Positions 18,029 to 27,102 of a stretch of DNA of 64,000 nucleotides are shown piece after piece. The stretch is from positions 58,360 to 122,359 of the forward strand of contig NZ_BOPC01000007.1 in the NCBI RefSeq assembly GCF_016863555.1, written 5' to 3'. This stretch comes from Micromonospora qiuiae (GTDB lineage Bacteria > Actinomycetota > Actinomycetes > Mycobacteriales > Micromonosporaceae). Position 1 is the first letter of the stretch. Each line of letters opens with the position of its first letter. The position numbers were made by a program, and so were the translations under genes. The notes below the pieces were generated by a model. It had not been told where the DNA came from. It saw nothing but the letters and a program-made list of their open reading frames with translations, and searched no databases.

Positions 18029-19350
18029 GGCCGCACCGCCACGCCAAGCTGGTCGCCGCCCGTCGATCCCGCGCCGCCAGACGACCGCGCGCCACCGGAC
18101 AACTGATCGCCGCCAGACGACCGCGCGCCGCCGGACAACTGATCGCCACCGGACGGTTGGTCGCTGTCGGCCGGCTGGTCGCCGTTCGTCGGCGCGGGCA
18201 GCGGCAGCCGGGCGGCCACCCGGAAACCGCCCTCGGGGCGCGGCCCGGCCCGGAACCGGCCGCCGAGGGCCACGACGCGTTCCCGCATGCCGATAAGCCC
18301 GTGCCCCTCGGCGCCGACCGAACCGCCCCGGCCGTCGTCGACGACCTCCACGGTGATCGCGTCGGCGTCGCGCTCGACGCCGACCCGGCACACGTCGACG
18401 CCCGCGTGGCGTACCACGTTGGTGAGCGCCTCCTGCACGATGCGGAACGCGGCGAGGTCGACCTCCGGCGGAACGGGGCTCTCGCCGTACTGACGCAACT
18501 CGACCCGGACCCCGGCGTCGGCCGCCGCCGCGACCAGCCGGTCCAGGTCCGCCAGGCCGGGCGTCGGGTCCAGCGACGCCGCCTCGCCGGCACCGCGGCG
18601 CAGTGCGCCGAGGGTACGCCGCAGCCCGGCCAGGGTGTCCCGGCTGGCCGCCTCGATGGTGGCGAGCGCGGCGCGGGCCTGCGCCGGCTGGCTGTCGATC
18701 ACCCGAGCGCCCACACCGGCCTGGATGGCGATGACGCCGATGCTGTGCGCGACCATGTCATGCAACTCTCGGGCGATGCGCAGCCGCTCGGCGGTGATCG
18801 CCTCGGCTGCGGCGTGCGCCCGCAGCGCCTCCGCGTGGACGCGGCGTTCCCGCAGCAGGTGGCCGACCAGCCCGGCCACGCCGAGCGCCAGCACGATGAA
18901 GCCGTACGCCATCACGTCGCCGGGGTGGTATGTCGCGGCCGCGACCTGGCCGAGCAGCGCCATGACCCCGCCGACCGACGCGACCCACGGTGGGCGGGTC
19001 ACCACCAGGTGGACCACGATCAGGTCCGCCACGAGGAACAGCAGGTAATGGCCCCACGCCGAGGGCAGGGACACCACCACGTGGAACGTGCCGACCAGCA
19101 GCAGCGCCAGCGCCAGCAGCGGCCGACGGCGCAGCAGCCCGGTGAGCAGGCCGGTGACGAGCAGCGGCAGCAGGATCGGCAGGACGGGGTCGGCGGGCCG
19201 CACCGCAGCGGGCCCGACCGGACCTGCCTGCGGCACGTTGAGCACCACCACGTGCAGCACCACCGGGTACGCGACGGCACCGGCCCAGGCCAGCACCGAC
19301 CGCGTCAGCGGCAACGCTCGCCCGGACGGCGCGACGGAGGTGGACTCCAC
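18025..19350 (-). CDS. Sensor histidine kinase (HisKA_3 family)
   Basis: The 441-residue kinase has a membrane-embedded N-terminal sensor of about five helices (residues 15-160). A HisKA_3 dimerisation domain follows with the phosphorylated His in IARELHDMVAHSIGV, then an HATPase domain (VVDDGRGG and GHGLIGMRERV). The C-terminal 55 residues are an unusual Ser/Gly/Asp/Gln tail made of a 36-bp tandem repeat (18073-18144; unit SGGARSSGGDQL) that is not part of the catalytic domain. The GTG start faces the ABC exporter across a 131-base divergent promoter region. Confidence 0.92.
   Translation of the reverse strand: MESTSVAPSGRALPLTRSVLAWAGAVAYPVVLHVVVLNVPQAGPVGPAAVRPADPVLPILLPLLVTGLLTGLLRRRPLLALALLLVGTFHVVVSLPSAWGHYLLFLVADLIVVHLVVTRPPWVASVGGVMALLGQVAAATYHPGDVMAYGFIVLALGVAGLVGHLLRERRVHAEALRAHAAAEAITAERLRIARELHDMVAHSIGVIAIQAGVGARVIDSQPAQARAALATIEAASRDTLAGLRRTLGALRRGAGEAASLDPTPGLADLDRLVAAAADAGVRVELRQYGESPVPPEVDLAAFRIVQEALTNVVRHAGVDVCRVGVERDADAITVEVVDDGRGGSVGAEGHGLIGMRERVVALGGRFRAGPRPEGGFRVAARLPLPAPTNGDQPADSDQPSGGDQLSGGARSSGGDQLSGGARSSGGAGSTGGDQLGVAVRP
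18073..18144. repeat. 36-bp tandem repeat in the kinase C-terminal tail
   Basis: Two nearly identical 36-bp units (18073-18108 and 18109-18144, one visible difference), plus a partial third, encode a 12-residue Ser/Gly-rich repeat at the end of the histidine kinase. The length keeps the reading frame. Confidence 0.85.
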
Positions 19351-19481
19351 CAGGCGATGGTAGGCGGCGGGGCCGTCCGGGGCGTCGGCCCACAGGCGTA
19401 CGCCCGGGGGCCACCGGGCCGCGCGCAGGTGTGGTCGCGGGGCCGACGCCGCGCGGCAAGCTCACCGGCAGACTCGGACCG

Positions 19482-20393
19482 GTGATAGTCATCGACAACC
19501 TCACCAAGCGGTACGGCAAACGCACCGCCGTCCGTGGCCTGACCTGCACCGTGCGGTCCGGCAGGGTGACCGGTTTCCTCGGCCCCAACGGTGCCGGGAA
19601 GTCCACCACCCTGCGAATGATCCTCGGTCTGACCACCCCCACCGCCGGTTCGGCGACGATCGACGGGATCGAGTTCCGCCGCCTGAGTCGGGGCCTGCGA
19701 CACGTCGGTGCCCTGCTCGATGCCGGCGACGTGCACGGCGGGTACACCGCTGCGGCCCACCTCGGCGCGCTGGCCCGCAGCAACCGCATACCTCGAACGA
19801 GGGTGGCCCAGGTGCTGCGCGAGGTGGGTCTCGCCGACGCTGCCCGCCGACGCGTCGGGGCGTTCTCGCTGGGCATGCGACAGCGGCTCGGCATCGCCGC
19901 CGCGCTGCTCGGCGACCCGCCCGTGCTGTTGTTCGACGAACCCTTCAACGGGTTGGACCCGGCGGGGGTGCGGTGGGTACGGGAACTGTTCCGGCGACTG
20001 GCCGGGCAGGGACGTACGGTCTTCGTCTCCAGCCATCTGATGAGCGAGTTGGAGCACACCGTGGACCACCTCGTCGTCATCGGTCGGGGCGAGCTGGTCG
20101 CCGACGAGAGCCTGGCCGCCTTCTCCGCCCGGTTCGGCGAGGAGGCCGTGACGGTGCGTACGCCCGATGTCGCCGCACTCGCCCGGGTGCTCGCCGCCGA
20201 GGACGCCACGGTGACCGTCCGGGAGCAGGTTCTCACCGTGACCGGCCTGGCGGCGGAGCGGATCGGGGAGCTCGCCCTCGGGCACGGGATCCTGCTGCAC
20301 GAGGTGACCACCCGGACCGCCTCGCTGGAGGAGGCGTTCATGCGGCTGACCGCCGACCGGGTCGAGTACGCCGCCGGGGAGGTGCTCCGGTGA
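19482..20393 (+). CDS. ABC transporter ATP-binding protein
   Basis: The ATPase subunit of an ABC-2 exporter. It has Walker A GPNGAGKSTT (about residue 37), the ABC signature FSLGMRQRLG, Walker B VLLFDEPFNGLDP and the switch His in VSSHLMSE. A C-terminal extension of about 90 residues is of the type seen in drug and antibiotic self-resistance exporters. GTG at 19482 is chosen because homologous sequence begins VIDNLTKRYG; an upstream frame is longer but lacks conserved residues. It overlaps its permease by GTGA. Confidence 0.93.
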   Translation: MIVIDNLTKRYGKRTAVRGLTCTVRSGRVTGFLGPNGAGKSTTLRMILGLTTPTAGSATIDGIEFRRLSRGLRHVGALLDAGDVHGGYTAAAHLGALARSNRIPRTRVAQVLREVGLADAARRRVGAFSLGMRQRLGIAAALLGDPPVLLFDEPFNGLDPAGVRWVRELFRRLAGQGRTVFVSSHLMSELEHTVDHLVVIGRGELVADESLAAFSARFGEEAVTVRTPDVAALARVLAAEDATVTVREQVLTVTGLAAERIGELALGHGILLHEVTTRTASLEEAFMRLTADRVEYAAGEVLR

Positions 20394-21352
20394 CCGCCGC
20401 CGCCCGACCGGGCCGGCCCAGCACCGACGCCCGACCGGGCCGGCCCAGCACCGACGCCCGACCGGGCCGGCGCAGCACCGATGCCCGATTGGGCCGGCGG
20501 GGCACCGGCACGCGCCCGGACGACGCCGCCGCCGTGCCGGCGCGCTTCCGCGATCTGCTCGCTGCGGAATGGCTCAAGCTGGTTTCGCTGCGCTCCACCC
20601 GCTGGTCGTTTCCCCTGATCCTGCTGCTCGTGGTGGGGATCAGCGCCAACGCCGCCCTGGCCGATCACCGCAACTGGCCGACGTACTCGGCGGATCGGCG
20701 GGAGATGTTCGCGCTCTACGGTCCGCTCCGCGACGCCTTCCCCGAGGCGGGGTACCTGTTCCTGATCCTGGTGACCACCACGATCGGGGCGATGACGATC
20801 GTCGGGGAGTACGGCAGCGGCCTGATCCGTGCCACCTTCGCCGCCGTGCCGGCGCGCCGGTCGGTGGTGGCGGCGAAGGCCGCCGTACTCGCCGGGGTGA
20901 TGCTCGCCCTCGGTACGCTCACCGCGGCGAGCTCGTTCGGGGTGTCCCAGGCGATCCTGGCCGATCGGGACGCCCACTGGACGCTCGGCGATCCCGGGGT
21001 GCCCCGGGCCCTGGCCGCGACCGCCCTGCTCGCGCCCGTCTGCGCGCTGATCGGCATGGGGCTGGGCGCCCTGCTCCGACACACTCCGGCCAGCGTCGGC
21101 GCGGCCCTGGCCGTGCTGGTCCTGCTGCCCTTGGTGGTGGACAGCGACCGGATCCGATGGGTGGCCCAGGTGCACAATGCGCTGCCGACCACGGCCTGGC
21201 TGCGCCTGATCGAGGTGTACGACGGCACAGCCGCCGGTGTGCCCCCGGATCCCTTCCCGCTCACCATCGCCGGTTCGTGGCTGGTCTACGCCGCCTGGTC
21301 GCTCGGTGCGGTGCTGATCGCCGTGATCGTCGTCCACCGCCGCGAGCCGTGA
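20390..21352 (+). CDS. ABC-2 type transporter permease
   Basis: The 320-residue membrane subunit of the exporter has about six hydrophobic segments between residues 70 and 315, including TTTIGAMTIVGEYGSGLIRATF, a usual ABC-2 permease feature. The N-terminal 45 residues are a perfect-to-degenerate 9-residue repeat (RPGRPSTDA) encoded by a 27-bp minisatellite, placed before the first helix on the cytoplasmic side. The GTG start overlaps the ATPase stop. The substrate is unknown. Confidence 0.88.
   Translation: MTAAARPGRPSTDARPGRPSTDARPGRRSTDARLGRRGTGTRPDDAAAVPARFRDLLAAEWLKLVSLRSTRWSFPLILLLVVGISANAALADHRNWPTYSADRREMFALYGPLRDAFPEAGYLFLILVTTTIGAMTIVGEYGSGLIRATFAAVPARRSVVAAKAAVLAGVMLALGTLTAASSFGVSQAILADRDAHWTLGDPGVPRALAATALLAPVCALIGMGLGALLRHTPASVGAALAVLVLLPLVVDSDRIRWVAQVHNALPTTAWLRLIEVYDGTAAGVPPDPFPLTIAGSWLVYAAWSLGAVLIAVIVVHRREP
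20401..20508. repeat. 27-bp tandem repeat in permease N-terminus
   Basis: Four consecutive 27-bp units (20401-20427, 20428-20454, 20455-20481, 20482-20508) encode the nine-residue repeat RPGRPSTDA. The first two are identical and the last has diverged, so the array probably grew by slippage or unequal exchange. Confidence 0.88.
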
Positions 21353-21356
21353 TCAG

Positions 21357-21409
21357 GTGTTAAGAAGGGGCCCCTTCTCTACACGAGGCGTTAAGAGGGG
21401 GCCCCTCCT
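21357..21409. repeat. Dispersed GGGGCCCC-type repeat, copy 1
   Basis: Two half units containing GTTAAGAAGGGGCCCCTTCT and GCGTTAAGAGGGGGCCCCTC lie head to tail and fill the 58-base gap between the convergent ABC permease and leuS. Each half is centred on a GGGGCCCC palindrome. Related copies lie at 38453-38510 and 57657-57716, there on the opposite strand. At a convergent junction it may act as a bidirectional terminator. Confidence 0.85.
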
Positions 21410-21410
21410 T

Positions 21411-24245
21411 TCACAGCACCACGGAGACCATGCGGGCGGGGATGACGATGACCTTGCGCGGCTCCTTGCCGGCCAGCGCGGCGGCGACCGCGGTCAGCGC
21501 CTGCGCGCGGACGTCGTCCTCGCCTGCGTCGGCGGGGACCTCGATGCGGCCGCGGACCTTGCCGTTGACCTGCACCGGGTAGGTGACCTTCTCGGCGACC
21601 AGCAGGGCCGGGTCGGCGACCGGGAAATCGGCGTACGTCAGCGAGGTGTCGTGACCCAGCCGCCGCCACAGCTCCTCGGCGATGTGCGGGGCGAACGGCG
21701 CCAGCATCAGCACCAGCGGCTCGGCCACCTCGCGCGGCGTCTGCGACAGTCGGGTCAGCCCGTTGGTCAGCTCGATCAGCTTGGCGATCGCGGTGTTGAA
21801 CCGGATCCCCGCCATGTCGCCCCGGACGCCGTCGATCACGCGGTGCAGCAGCCGCCGGGTCGCCTCGTCGGCCGGGTCGTCGGTGACGCGCAGCTCGCCG
21901 GTCTGCTCGTCGACGACCGCCCGCCAGACCCGCTGCAGGAACCGGTACGAGCCGACCACCGCTCGGGTCTCCCACGGGCGGGACACCTCCAGCGGGCCCA
22001 TCGACATCTCGTACACCCGGAACGTGTCAGCGCCGTACGCGGCGCACATCTCGTCCGGGGTGACCACGTTCTTCAGGGACTTGCCCATCTTGCCGTACTC
22101 GCGGTTGACCTGGACGTCACCCAGGAAATAACCGCCGTCCCGCTCGGCGACCTCCTCGGCCGGCACGTACGCGCCCCGCGCGTCGGTGTACGCGTACGCC
22201 TGGATGTAGCCCTGGTTGAACAGCTTGCGGAACGGCTCGAAGCTGGAAACGTGGCCCAGGTCGTACAGCACCTTGTGCCAGAACCGGGCGTACAGCAGGT
22301 GCAGCACGGCGTGCTCGGCACCGCCGACGTACAGGTCCACGCCGCCGCAGTCGCCCTCGTCGCGCGGGCCCATCCAGTACCGCTCGTTGTCCGGGTCGAC
22401 GAACCGCTCACCGTTGGCCGGGTCCAGGTAGCGCAGCTCGTACCAGCAGGAGCCGGCCCACTGCGGCATCACGTTGGTCTCCCGGGTGTAGCGCTTCGGC
22501 CCGTCACCCAGATCCAGCTCCACCTCGACCCAGTCCCGGCGGCGCGACAGCGGCGTCTCCGGGTCGCTGTCGGCATCCTCCGGGTCGAAGGTGCGCGGGG
22601 AGAAGTCGTCCACCTCGGGCAGCTCGACCGGCAGCATCTCCTCCGGCAGCGCGATGGCCGCGCCGTCGGCGTCGTACACGATCGGGAACGGCTCGCCCCA
22701 GTAGCGCTGCCGGCTGAACAGCCAGTCCCGCAGCCGGTAGGTCGTCGCGCCCTGGCCGGCGCCGTTGGTTTCCAGCCAGTCGATGATCCGGGCCTTGGCG
22801 TCGGCCACCCCCAGGCCGTCCAGGTCCAGGCCGCGCTCGGGTGCGGCGCTGTTGATCGCCGGGCCCTCCCCGGTGTACGCCTTGCCGTCGAAGCCTTCCG
22901 GCGGCTGCACGGTACGCACGATCGGCAGCTCGAAGACCTCGGCGAAGTCCCAGTCCCGCTCGTCCTGGGCGGGCACCGCCATGATCGCGCCGGTGCCGTA
23001 GCCGGCCAGCACGTAGTCGGCGATGAAGATCGGGATCCGCGCCTCGGTGACCGGGTTGGTGGCGTACGCGCCGATGAAGACGCCGGTCTTCTCCTTGGTC
23101 TCGGCCTGCCGCTCCACGTCGGTCTTGGCCGCCGCCGCCTTGCGGTACGCCTCCACGGCCTCGCGCGGGTTGGCGTGCCCGCCGGTCCACGCCGGGCGGG
23201 TGCCTTCCGGCCAGGCCGCCGGCACCAGCTCGTCGACCAGCTCGTGCTCGGGTGCCAGGACCATGTAGGTGGCGCCGAAGATGGTGTCCGGTCGGGTCGT
23301 GAACACCCGGATCGGCGCCACGGTGGTCGGGAAGTCGATGTGCGCGCCGGTGGAGCGGCCGATCCAGTTGCGCTGCATCAGCTTGATCGGCTCCGGCCAG
23401 TCCAGCTTGTCCAGGTCGTCCAGCAGCCGGTCGCCGTACGCGGTGATCCGCATCATCCACTGCTTCAGGTTGCGCTTGAAGACCGGGAAGTTGCCCCGCT
23501 CCGAGCGGCCGTCGGCGGTGACCTCCTCGTTGGCCAGCACCGTGCCCAGCCCCGGGCACCAGTTCACCGGCGCCTGCGAGACGTACGCCAGGCGGTGGTC
23601 GTCGACGATCCCGCGGCGCTCGGCGGGCGACAGCTCGGCCCACGGGCGGCCGTCCGGGGTAGGCCGGGTGCCGGCGGCGAACTCGGCGATCAGCTCACTG
23701 ATCGGCCGGGCCCGGCCGGCGTCGCGGTCGTACCAGGAGTTGAAGATCTGCAGGAAGATCCACTGCGTCCAGCGGTAGAAGTCGGTGTCGATGGTGGCCA
23801 CCGAACGCCGCCGGTCGTGGGCCAGCCCCAGCCGGCGCAGCTGCGCCCGGTACCGCTCGATGTTCGCCTCGGTGGTGGTCCTCGGGTGGGTGCCGGTCTG
23901 CACCGCGTACTGCTCGGCGGGCAGCCCGAACGCGTCGAAGCCCATCGCGTGCAGCACGTTGCGCCCGGCCATCCGCTGGTAGCGGGCGAAGCAGTCGGTG
24001 CCGATGTAGCCCAGCGGGTGCCCCACGTGCAGCCCCGCGCCCGACGGGTACGGGAACATGTCCAGCACGTACAGCTTCTCCGCCCCGAAGCGCGGGTGGG
24101 TCGGGTCGGCCAGCGGGCCGCTCGGATTCGGCGCGTGGAAGCTGCCCTCCCGCTCCCAGTAGTCCTGCCAGCGGCGTTCGATCTCGTCGGCCAGCGCCGC
24201 GGTGTACCGGAACGGCGGGGTGTCGCTCGTGGCTGCCTCGGTCAT
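21411..24245 (-). CDS. leuS: Leucyl-tRNA synthetase
   Basis: LeuS charges tRNA-Leu. The roughly 944-residue class I synthetase shows the HIGH-type motif [16 protein letters not shown] (about residues 68-83). The editing domain contains [19 protein letters not shown], and the KMSKS-type loop reads KMGKSLKN. An anticodon-binding domain and C-terminal domain end the protein. ATG at 24245 is used because GAGAAGG lies just upstream and the sequence before it is leader RNA. A Leu-rich leader peptide and a terminator hairpin precede it, so attenuation by charged tRNA-Leu is likely. Confidence 0.96.
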   Translation of the reverse strand: MTEAATSDTPPFRYTAALADEIERRWQDYWEREGSFHAPNPSGPLADPTHPRFGAEKLYVLDMFPYPSGAGLHVGHPLGYIGTDCFARYQRMAGRNVLHAMGFDAFGLPAEQYAVQTGTHPRTTTEANIERYRAQLRRLGLAHDRRRSVATIDTDFYRWTQWIFLQIFNSWYDRDAGRARPISELIAEFAAGTRPTPDGRPWAELSPAERRGIVDDHRLAYVSQAPVNWCPGLGTVLANEEVTADGRSERGNFPVFKRNLKQWMMRITAYGDRLLDDLDKLDWPEPIKLMQRNWIGRSTGAHIDFPTTVAPIRVFTTRPDTIFGATYMVLAPEHELVDELVPAAWPEGTRPAWTGGHANPREAVEAYRKAAAAKTDVERQAETKEKTGVFIGAYATNPVTEARIPIFIADYVLAGYGTGAIMAVPAQDERDWDFAEVFELPIVRTVQPPEGFDGKAYTGEGPAINSAAPERGLDLDGLGVADAKARIIDWLETNGAGQGATTYRLRDWLFSRQRYWGEPFPIVYDADGAAIALPEEMLPVELPEVDDFSPRTFDPEDADSDPETPLSRRRDWVEVELDLGDGPKRYTRETNVMPQWAGSCWYELRYLDPANGERFVDPDNERYWMGPRDEGDCGGVDLYVGGAEHAVLHLLYARFWHKVLYDLGHVSSFEPFRKLFNQGYIQAYAYTDARGAYVPAEEVAERDGGYFLGDVQVNREYGKMGKSLKNVVTPDEMCAAYGADTFRVYEMSMGPLEVSRPWETRAVVGSYRFLQRVWRAVVDEQTGELRVTDDPADEATRRLLHRVIDGVRGDMAGIRFNTAIAKLIELTNGLTRLSQTPREVAEPLVLMLAPFAPHIAEELWRRLGHDTSLTYADFPVADPALLVAEKVTYPVQVNGKVRGRIEVPADAGEDDVRAQALTAVAAALAGKEPRKVIVIPARMVSVVL

Positions 24246-24363
24246 GGCCTTCTCCTCGCGTCGCTCGGCGGAGTCTGTCCGTGCTGGCTGTGGTCCCGTG
24301 TCTCGTGCTTCGTTCGGATGGCCCGCCACTCACCGGCAGCGGGCACGGCCGGCAGCGGGCACG

Positions 24364-24388
24364 AAAAAGCCCCTCACGCAGGAGGGGC
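24364..24388 (-). terminator. Attenuator terminator upstream of leuS
   Basis: On the minus strand GCCCCTC and GAGGGGC form a 7-bp perfect stem (24369-24375 with 24382-24388) with a six-base loop, followed by TTTTT (24368-24364). It lies between the leader peptide and leuS, about 120 bases before the start codon, as expected of a transcription attenuator. Confidence 0.8.
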
Positions 24389-24389
24389 C

Positions 24390-24424
24390 GCCGTGCTGTG
24401 GCGCGTTCAGCGCGTCAGCACGGC
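24390..24424 (-). promoter_or_regulatory. Upstream hairpin of the leuS leader
   Basis: GCCGTGCTG (24390-24398) and CAGCACGGC (24416-24424) are perfect 9-bp arms, with a further 4-bp pairing inside the loop. One arm covers the last codons and stop of the leader peptide; the other abuts the terminator stem. Ribosome position on the leader would decide whether this hairpin forms, which can in turn affect the terminator. The exact antiterminator pairing was not resolved. Confidence 0.65.
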
Positions 24425-24453
24425 TCGGTAAGAAGCAGGAAGACTCCGGCCAT
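24415..24453 (-). CDS. Leucine-rich leader peptide of leuS
   Basis: A 12-codon ORF reads MAGVFLLLTEPC and stops. Three consecutive Leu codons (CTG, CTT, CTT) at positions 6-8 include CTT, which is rare in this GC-rich genome, making it a sensitive gauge of charged tRNA-Leu. It ends inside the first hairpin and is followed 27 bases later by a T-tailed terminator. The ATG stands six bases after TACACT (24460-24465), a -10-like hexamer, so the leader may be translated from a leaderless start. Predicted leuS attenuators have been described in Streptomyces. Confidence 0.75.
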   Translation of the reverse strand: MAGVFLLLTEPC

Positions 24454-24538
24454 GTCGGCAGTGTACCGCCACCGACGGCGTGGCCGCCGCCCCCATCCCG
24501 CCTCACCGCCGGAATCGTCCGTCGCGATGAAGCGCGGC

Positions 24539-24880
24539 TCACTCCGGCTCGCCGTCGACCCGGCCGCCGAGTTCGTCGTAGCGGGTGACCGGCGCCAACG
24601 GCGCTTCGGCCCGGTACGCGGCCCGCGCCAGGGCGTAGCCACCGACCGGCGCGGTGAACAGTTGCAGACCGACCGCCACCAGCACCACCACGGCGGTACG
24701 CACACCGGGGAGCAGCACCAGCACGCCGAGCAGGACCAGGCTCAACCCGAGGCCGGCCGCCTTGGCCACGGCGTTCATCCGGTTGTAGACGTCCGGCAGC
24801 CGGATCAGTCCGACCGCGCCGATCGCGATCAGCGCGGTGCCGAGCAGCAGCAACACCGAGGCCGCCGCAGTGCGGATCAT
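24539..24880 (-). CDS. mnhG: Mrp Na+/H+ antiporter subunit MnhG
   Basis: A small membrane subunit (113 residues, three hydrophobic segments) of the multisubunit cation/proton antiporter. The family motif GLIRLPDVYNRMNAVAKAAGLG is seen in two overlapping parts: LIRLPDVYNRMNA at about residue 25 and KAAGLGLSLVLLG after it. It is the last gene of the operon; the start overlaps the mnhF stop by ATGA. Confidence 0.92.
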   Translation of the reverse strand: MIRTAAASVLLLLGTALIAIGAVGLIRLPDVYNRMNAVAKAAGLGLSLVLLGVLVLLPGVRTAVVVLVAVGLQLFTAPVGGYALARAAYRAEAPLAPVTRYDELGGRVDGEPE

Positions 24881-25134
24881 CGCTCGTCCCGATGCACCAG
24901 CCGGGCCATCGCCACCGTGGCCAGAAAACTGACCAGCGTCCCGGCGAGCACCAGGTCGAGCAGGTCCGGCGCGGGCAGCCGGGCGGCGAGCAGGGCGACG
25001 GCCGCCAGGAAGACGAAGAAGCCGAGGTCCAGCGCGGCGGCCCGGTCGGCGTCGGTCGGGCCGACCACCAGCCGGAAGACCGCCGCCGCCATCGCCCCCG
25101 CGAGGACCACGAGCAGCACGTCGAGCACAGTCAT
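24877..25134 (-). CDS. mnhF: Mrp Na+/H+ antiporter subunit MnhF
   Basis: An 85-residue membrane protein with three hydrophobic helices. The conserved family core FRLVVGPTDADRAAALD lies near residue 20. It starts at ATG 25134 and overlaps mnhE by four bases. A much longer frame runs upstream through mnhE but is not supported. Confidence 0.9.
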   Translation of the reverse strand: MTVLDVLLVVLAGAMAAAVFRLVVGPTDADRAAALDLGFFVFLAAVALLAARLPAPDLLDLVLAGTLVSFLATVAMARLVHRDER

Positions 25135-25562
25135 CTCCACCTCCGTGTCGGGTCCGGACATCGACGGCGAGGCCGTCGTCGGCTTTGCGGCGGATGGTCG
25201 ACCGGGCGCACGGCGGCCAGCACCCACCGCTCCAACTCGGCGACCTTCCGGCGGAAGGCCACCGGGTCGGCGGCGTACATGCCGTGCACCGACAGCGCCA
25301 CCGGATCGCGGTGGACCGCCAGGGCGAGGGTGCCCGGGGTGAGACTCACCGCCAGCGTCACGGCCGCGATCTCGCCCTCGGTGACCGCCCGCAACGGCAC
25401 CCGCACCACGGCGGGGCACAGCCTGCAACCGGGGGTCAGGATCTCCCAGGCGACGACCAGGTTCGCCTGGAGCAGCCGGACCGCGAAGTAGCCGACGAAG
25501 CGCAGGACACGCCCGGTGCGTACCACCGTGCGCCGGGCGAGGCCCCACCGCCGTTCGCTCAT
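25131..25562 (-). CDS. mnhE: Mrp Na+/H+ antiporter subunit MnhE
   Basis: The 143-residue subunit has a membrane segment near residues 20-45 (FVGYFAVRLLQANLVVAWEI) and the family signature VTLAVSLTPGTLAL followed by VHGMYAADP in the C-terminal half. The C-terminal 20 residues are Arg/Pro-rich. Its ATG overlaps the stop of a 27-codon frame that links it to mnhD. Confidence 0.9.
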   Translation of the reverse strand: MSERRWGLARRTVVRTGRVLRFVGYFAVRLLQANLVVAWEILTPGCRLCPAVVRVPLRAVTEGEIAAVTLAVSLTPGTLALAVHRDPVALSVHGMYAADPVAFRRKVAELERWVLAAVRPVDHPPQSRRRPRRRCPDPTRRWR

Positions 25563-25642
25563 GCCGGCACTCCGCCGCGCTCCGTGCCGACCTGAGGCAC
25601 CACCGCACCGAGCTGATGATTCGCGCGCTGACGCTCGCTCAT
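25559..25642 (-). other. Short coupled frame between mnhD and mnhE, probably repeat-derived
   Basis: A 27-codon frame starts by ATGA overlap with the mnhD stop and ends by ATGA overlap with the mnhE start, so ribosomes could read straight through. The peptide begins MSERQRANHQL and has no recognised domain; mnhE also begins MSER, from a repeated ATGAGCGAGCG. The DNA (GAGCGAGCG, GAATCATCAG, GGTGGTGCCTCAGG) looks like an intergenic repeat sequence common in these actinomycetes. Whether the peptide is made is unknown; it may only keep translation coupled. Confidence 0.4.
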
Positions 25643-27102
25643 GGGGCGATCACCGCGCGGACGTAGCTGGCCGGGTCGCGTAGCCCGGCGGCTGCCGTGT
25701 CGGCCAGCATCAGCAGCGGCTGAGCCGCCAGCCCCGCCGCCAGGGAGAGTCCGGCCAGAGCCAACGGCGGCGCCACCAGCGATCGGCGCATGCGCCCGGC
25801 CGCCGCCTCCGGAGGCGGCCCGCCGCTGGTGAACAGAGCGCTCCAGATCTTCACCATGGACAGCAGGGTGAGCAGGCTGACCAGGACCGCCACCGCCATC
25901 GCCAGCCAGGCGCCGGCCGCCGCGGCGGCCCGCAGCAGCAGGAACTTCGCCAGGAAGCCGGAGAACGGGGGCAGGCCGGCCAGCGACAACGCCGCCGCGG
26001 CGAAGGCCAGGGCGAGCGCCGGGCGCCGGGTGGCGAGGCCACCCACACCGTCGAGCCGGTCGCTGCCCCGATCGGCGCGGACCGCCGCGGCGCACAGGAA
26101 CAGCGCCGCCTTCACCAGGACGTACTGGGCCAGGTAGTACACGGTCGCGGCCAGGCTCGCGGCGGTGAACAGCGCCAGGCCGAGCAGCAGGTAGCCGATC
26201 TGGCTGACCATGTGGAAGGTCAGGATCCGGCGCATCGAATTCTCGCCGAGCGCGCCGAGCACCCCGACCACCATCGACAGCAGCGCCACCGCGCCGAGCA
26301 GCCAGTGGTAGGCCGGGTCCCCGCCGTACAGCATGGCGTAGATCCGGATGACGGCGTACAGGCCGACTTTGGTGAGCAGCCCGGAGAAGAGCGCCACCAG
26401 CACCGGTGAGGCCACCGAATAGGTACGCGGCAGCCAGTCATGCACCGGGACCAGCGCGCTCTTGACCGCCAGCGCGAGCAGCACCAGGCCGCCGGCGACC
26501 GCCACCGCCGGGTCGTTGTGCGCCGTGCCGGCCAACTCCCCCAGCCCCACCGTGCCGGTGGTGCCGTAGACCAGGGCCACCCCGGCCAGCAGCAGAGTGG
26601 AGCCGAGCAGGTTCGTCGCCACGTAAACCCGTCCCGCGCCGCCACGCCCGGCCCCGCCGTTCAGGCTCAGCAGGACGTACGAGGGCACCAGCATGACCTC
26701 GATCAGCACGAAGAGGTTGAACAGGTCGGTGGTGAGGAACGCGCCGTTCGCCCCGGCCGAGAGCACCAGCACCAGCGGCAGGAAGTACGGCCGCCGGTCG
26801 TCGCCGGACCCGGCGGCGGAGACCAGGCAGCAGAACACCACCAGCGTCGCCACCGTCACCAGCAGGGCACTGAACGCGTCGGCCGCCAGCCCGATGGCCA
26901 CCGACGCCGGCCAGCCACCGATCCGCAGCACCAGCACCGCGCCGTCGGCGGTGGCGACCAGCAGCGCCCCGGCGCCCACCAGCACCGCCGCCGTCGTGAC
27001 CAGCGCGGCGGTTCGGTGGATCGGCGGACGCCCCGGCAGGGCGAGGAGCCCTCCGGCCACCAGCAGCGGCCCGGCGATCGGCAGCAGCAGTAGGCCGTTC
27101 AC
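25639..27102 (-). CDS. mnhD: Mrp Na+/H+ antiporter subunit MnhD
   Basis: The 487-residue polytopic protein belongs to the family shared with NADH dehydrogenase subunits N and M. About 13 to 14 helices are seen, with LIEVMLVPSYVLL (the conserved Glu of transmembrane helix 5), a Lys in LALAVKSALVPVHDWLP, and RRILTFHMVSQIGYLLLGL. GTG at 27102 overlaps the mnhC stop (GTGA). Together with MnhA it probably forms the proton and sodium paths. Confidence 0.93.
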   Translation of the reverse strand: MNGLLLLPIAGPLLVAGGLLALPGRPPIHRTAALVTTAAVLVGAGALLVATADGAVLVLRIGGWPASVAIGLAADAFSALLVTVATLVVFCCLVSAAGSGDDRRPYFLPLVLVLSAGANGAFLTTDLFNLFVLIEVMLVPSYVLLSLNGGAGRGGAGRVYVATNLLGSTLLLAGVALVYGTTGTVGLGELAGTAHNDPAVAVAGGLVLLALAVKSALVPVHDWLPRTYSVASPVLVALFSGLLTKVGLYAVIRIYAMLYGGDPAYHWLLGAVALLSMVVGVLGALGENSMRRILTFHMVSQIGYLLLGLALFTAASLAATVYYLAQYVLVKAALFLCAAAVRADRGSDRLDGVGGLATRRPALALAFAAAALSLAGLPPFSGFLAKFLLLRAAAAAGAWLAMAVAVLVSLLTLLSMVKIWSALFTSGGPPPEAAAGRMRRSLVAPPLALAGLSLAAGLAAQPLLMLADTAAAGLRDPASYVRAVIAP

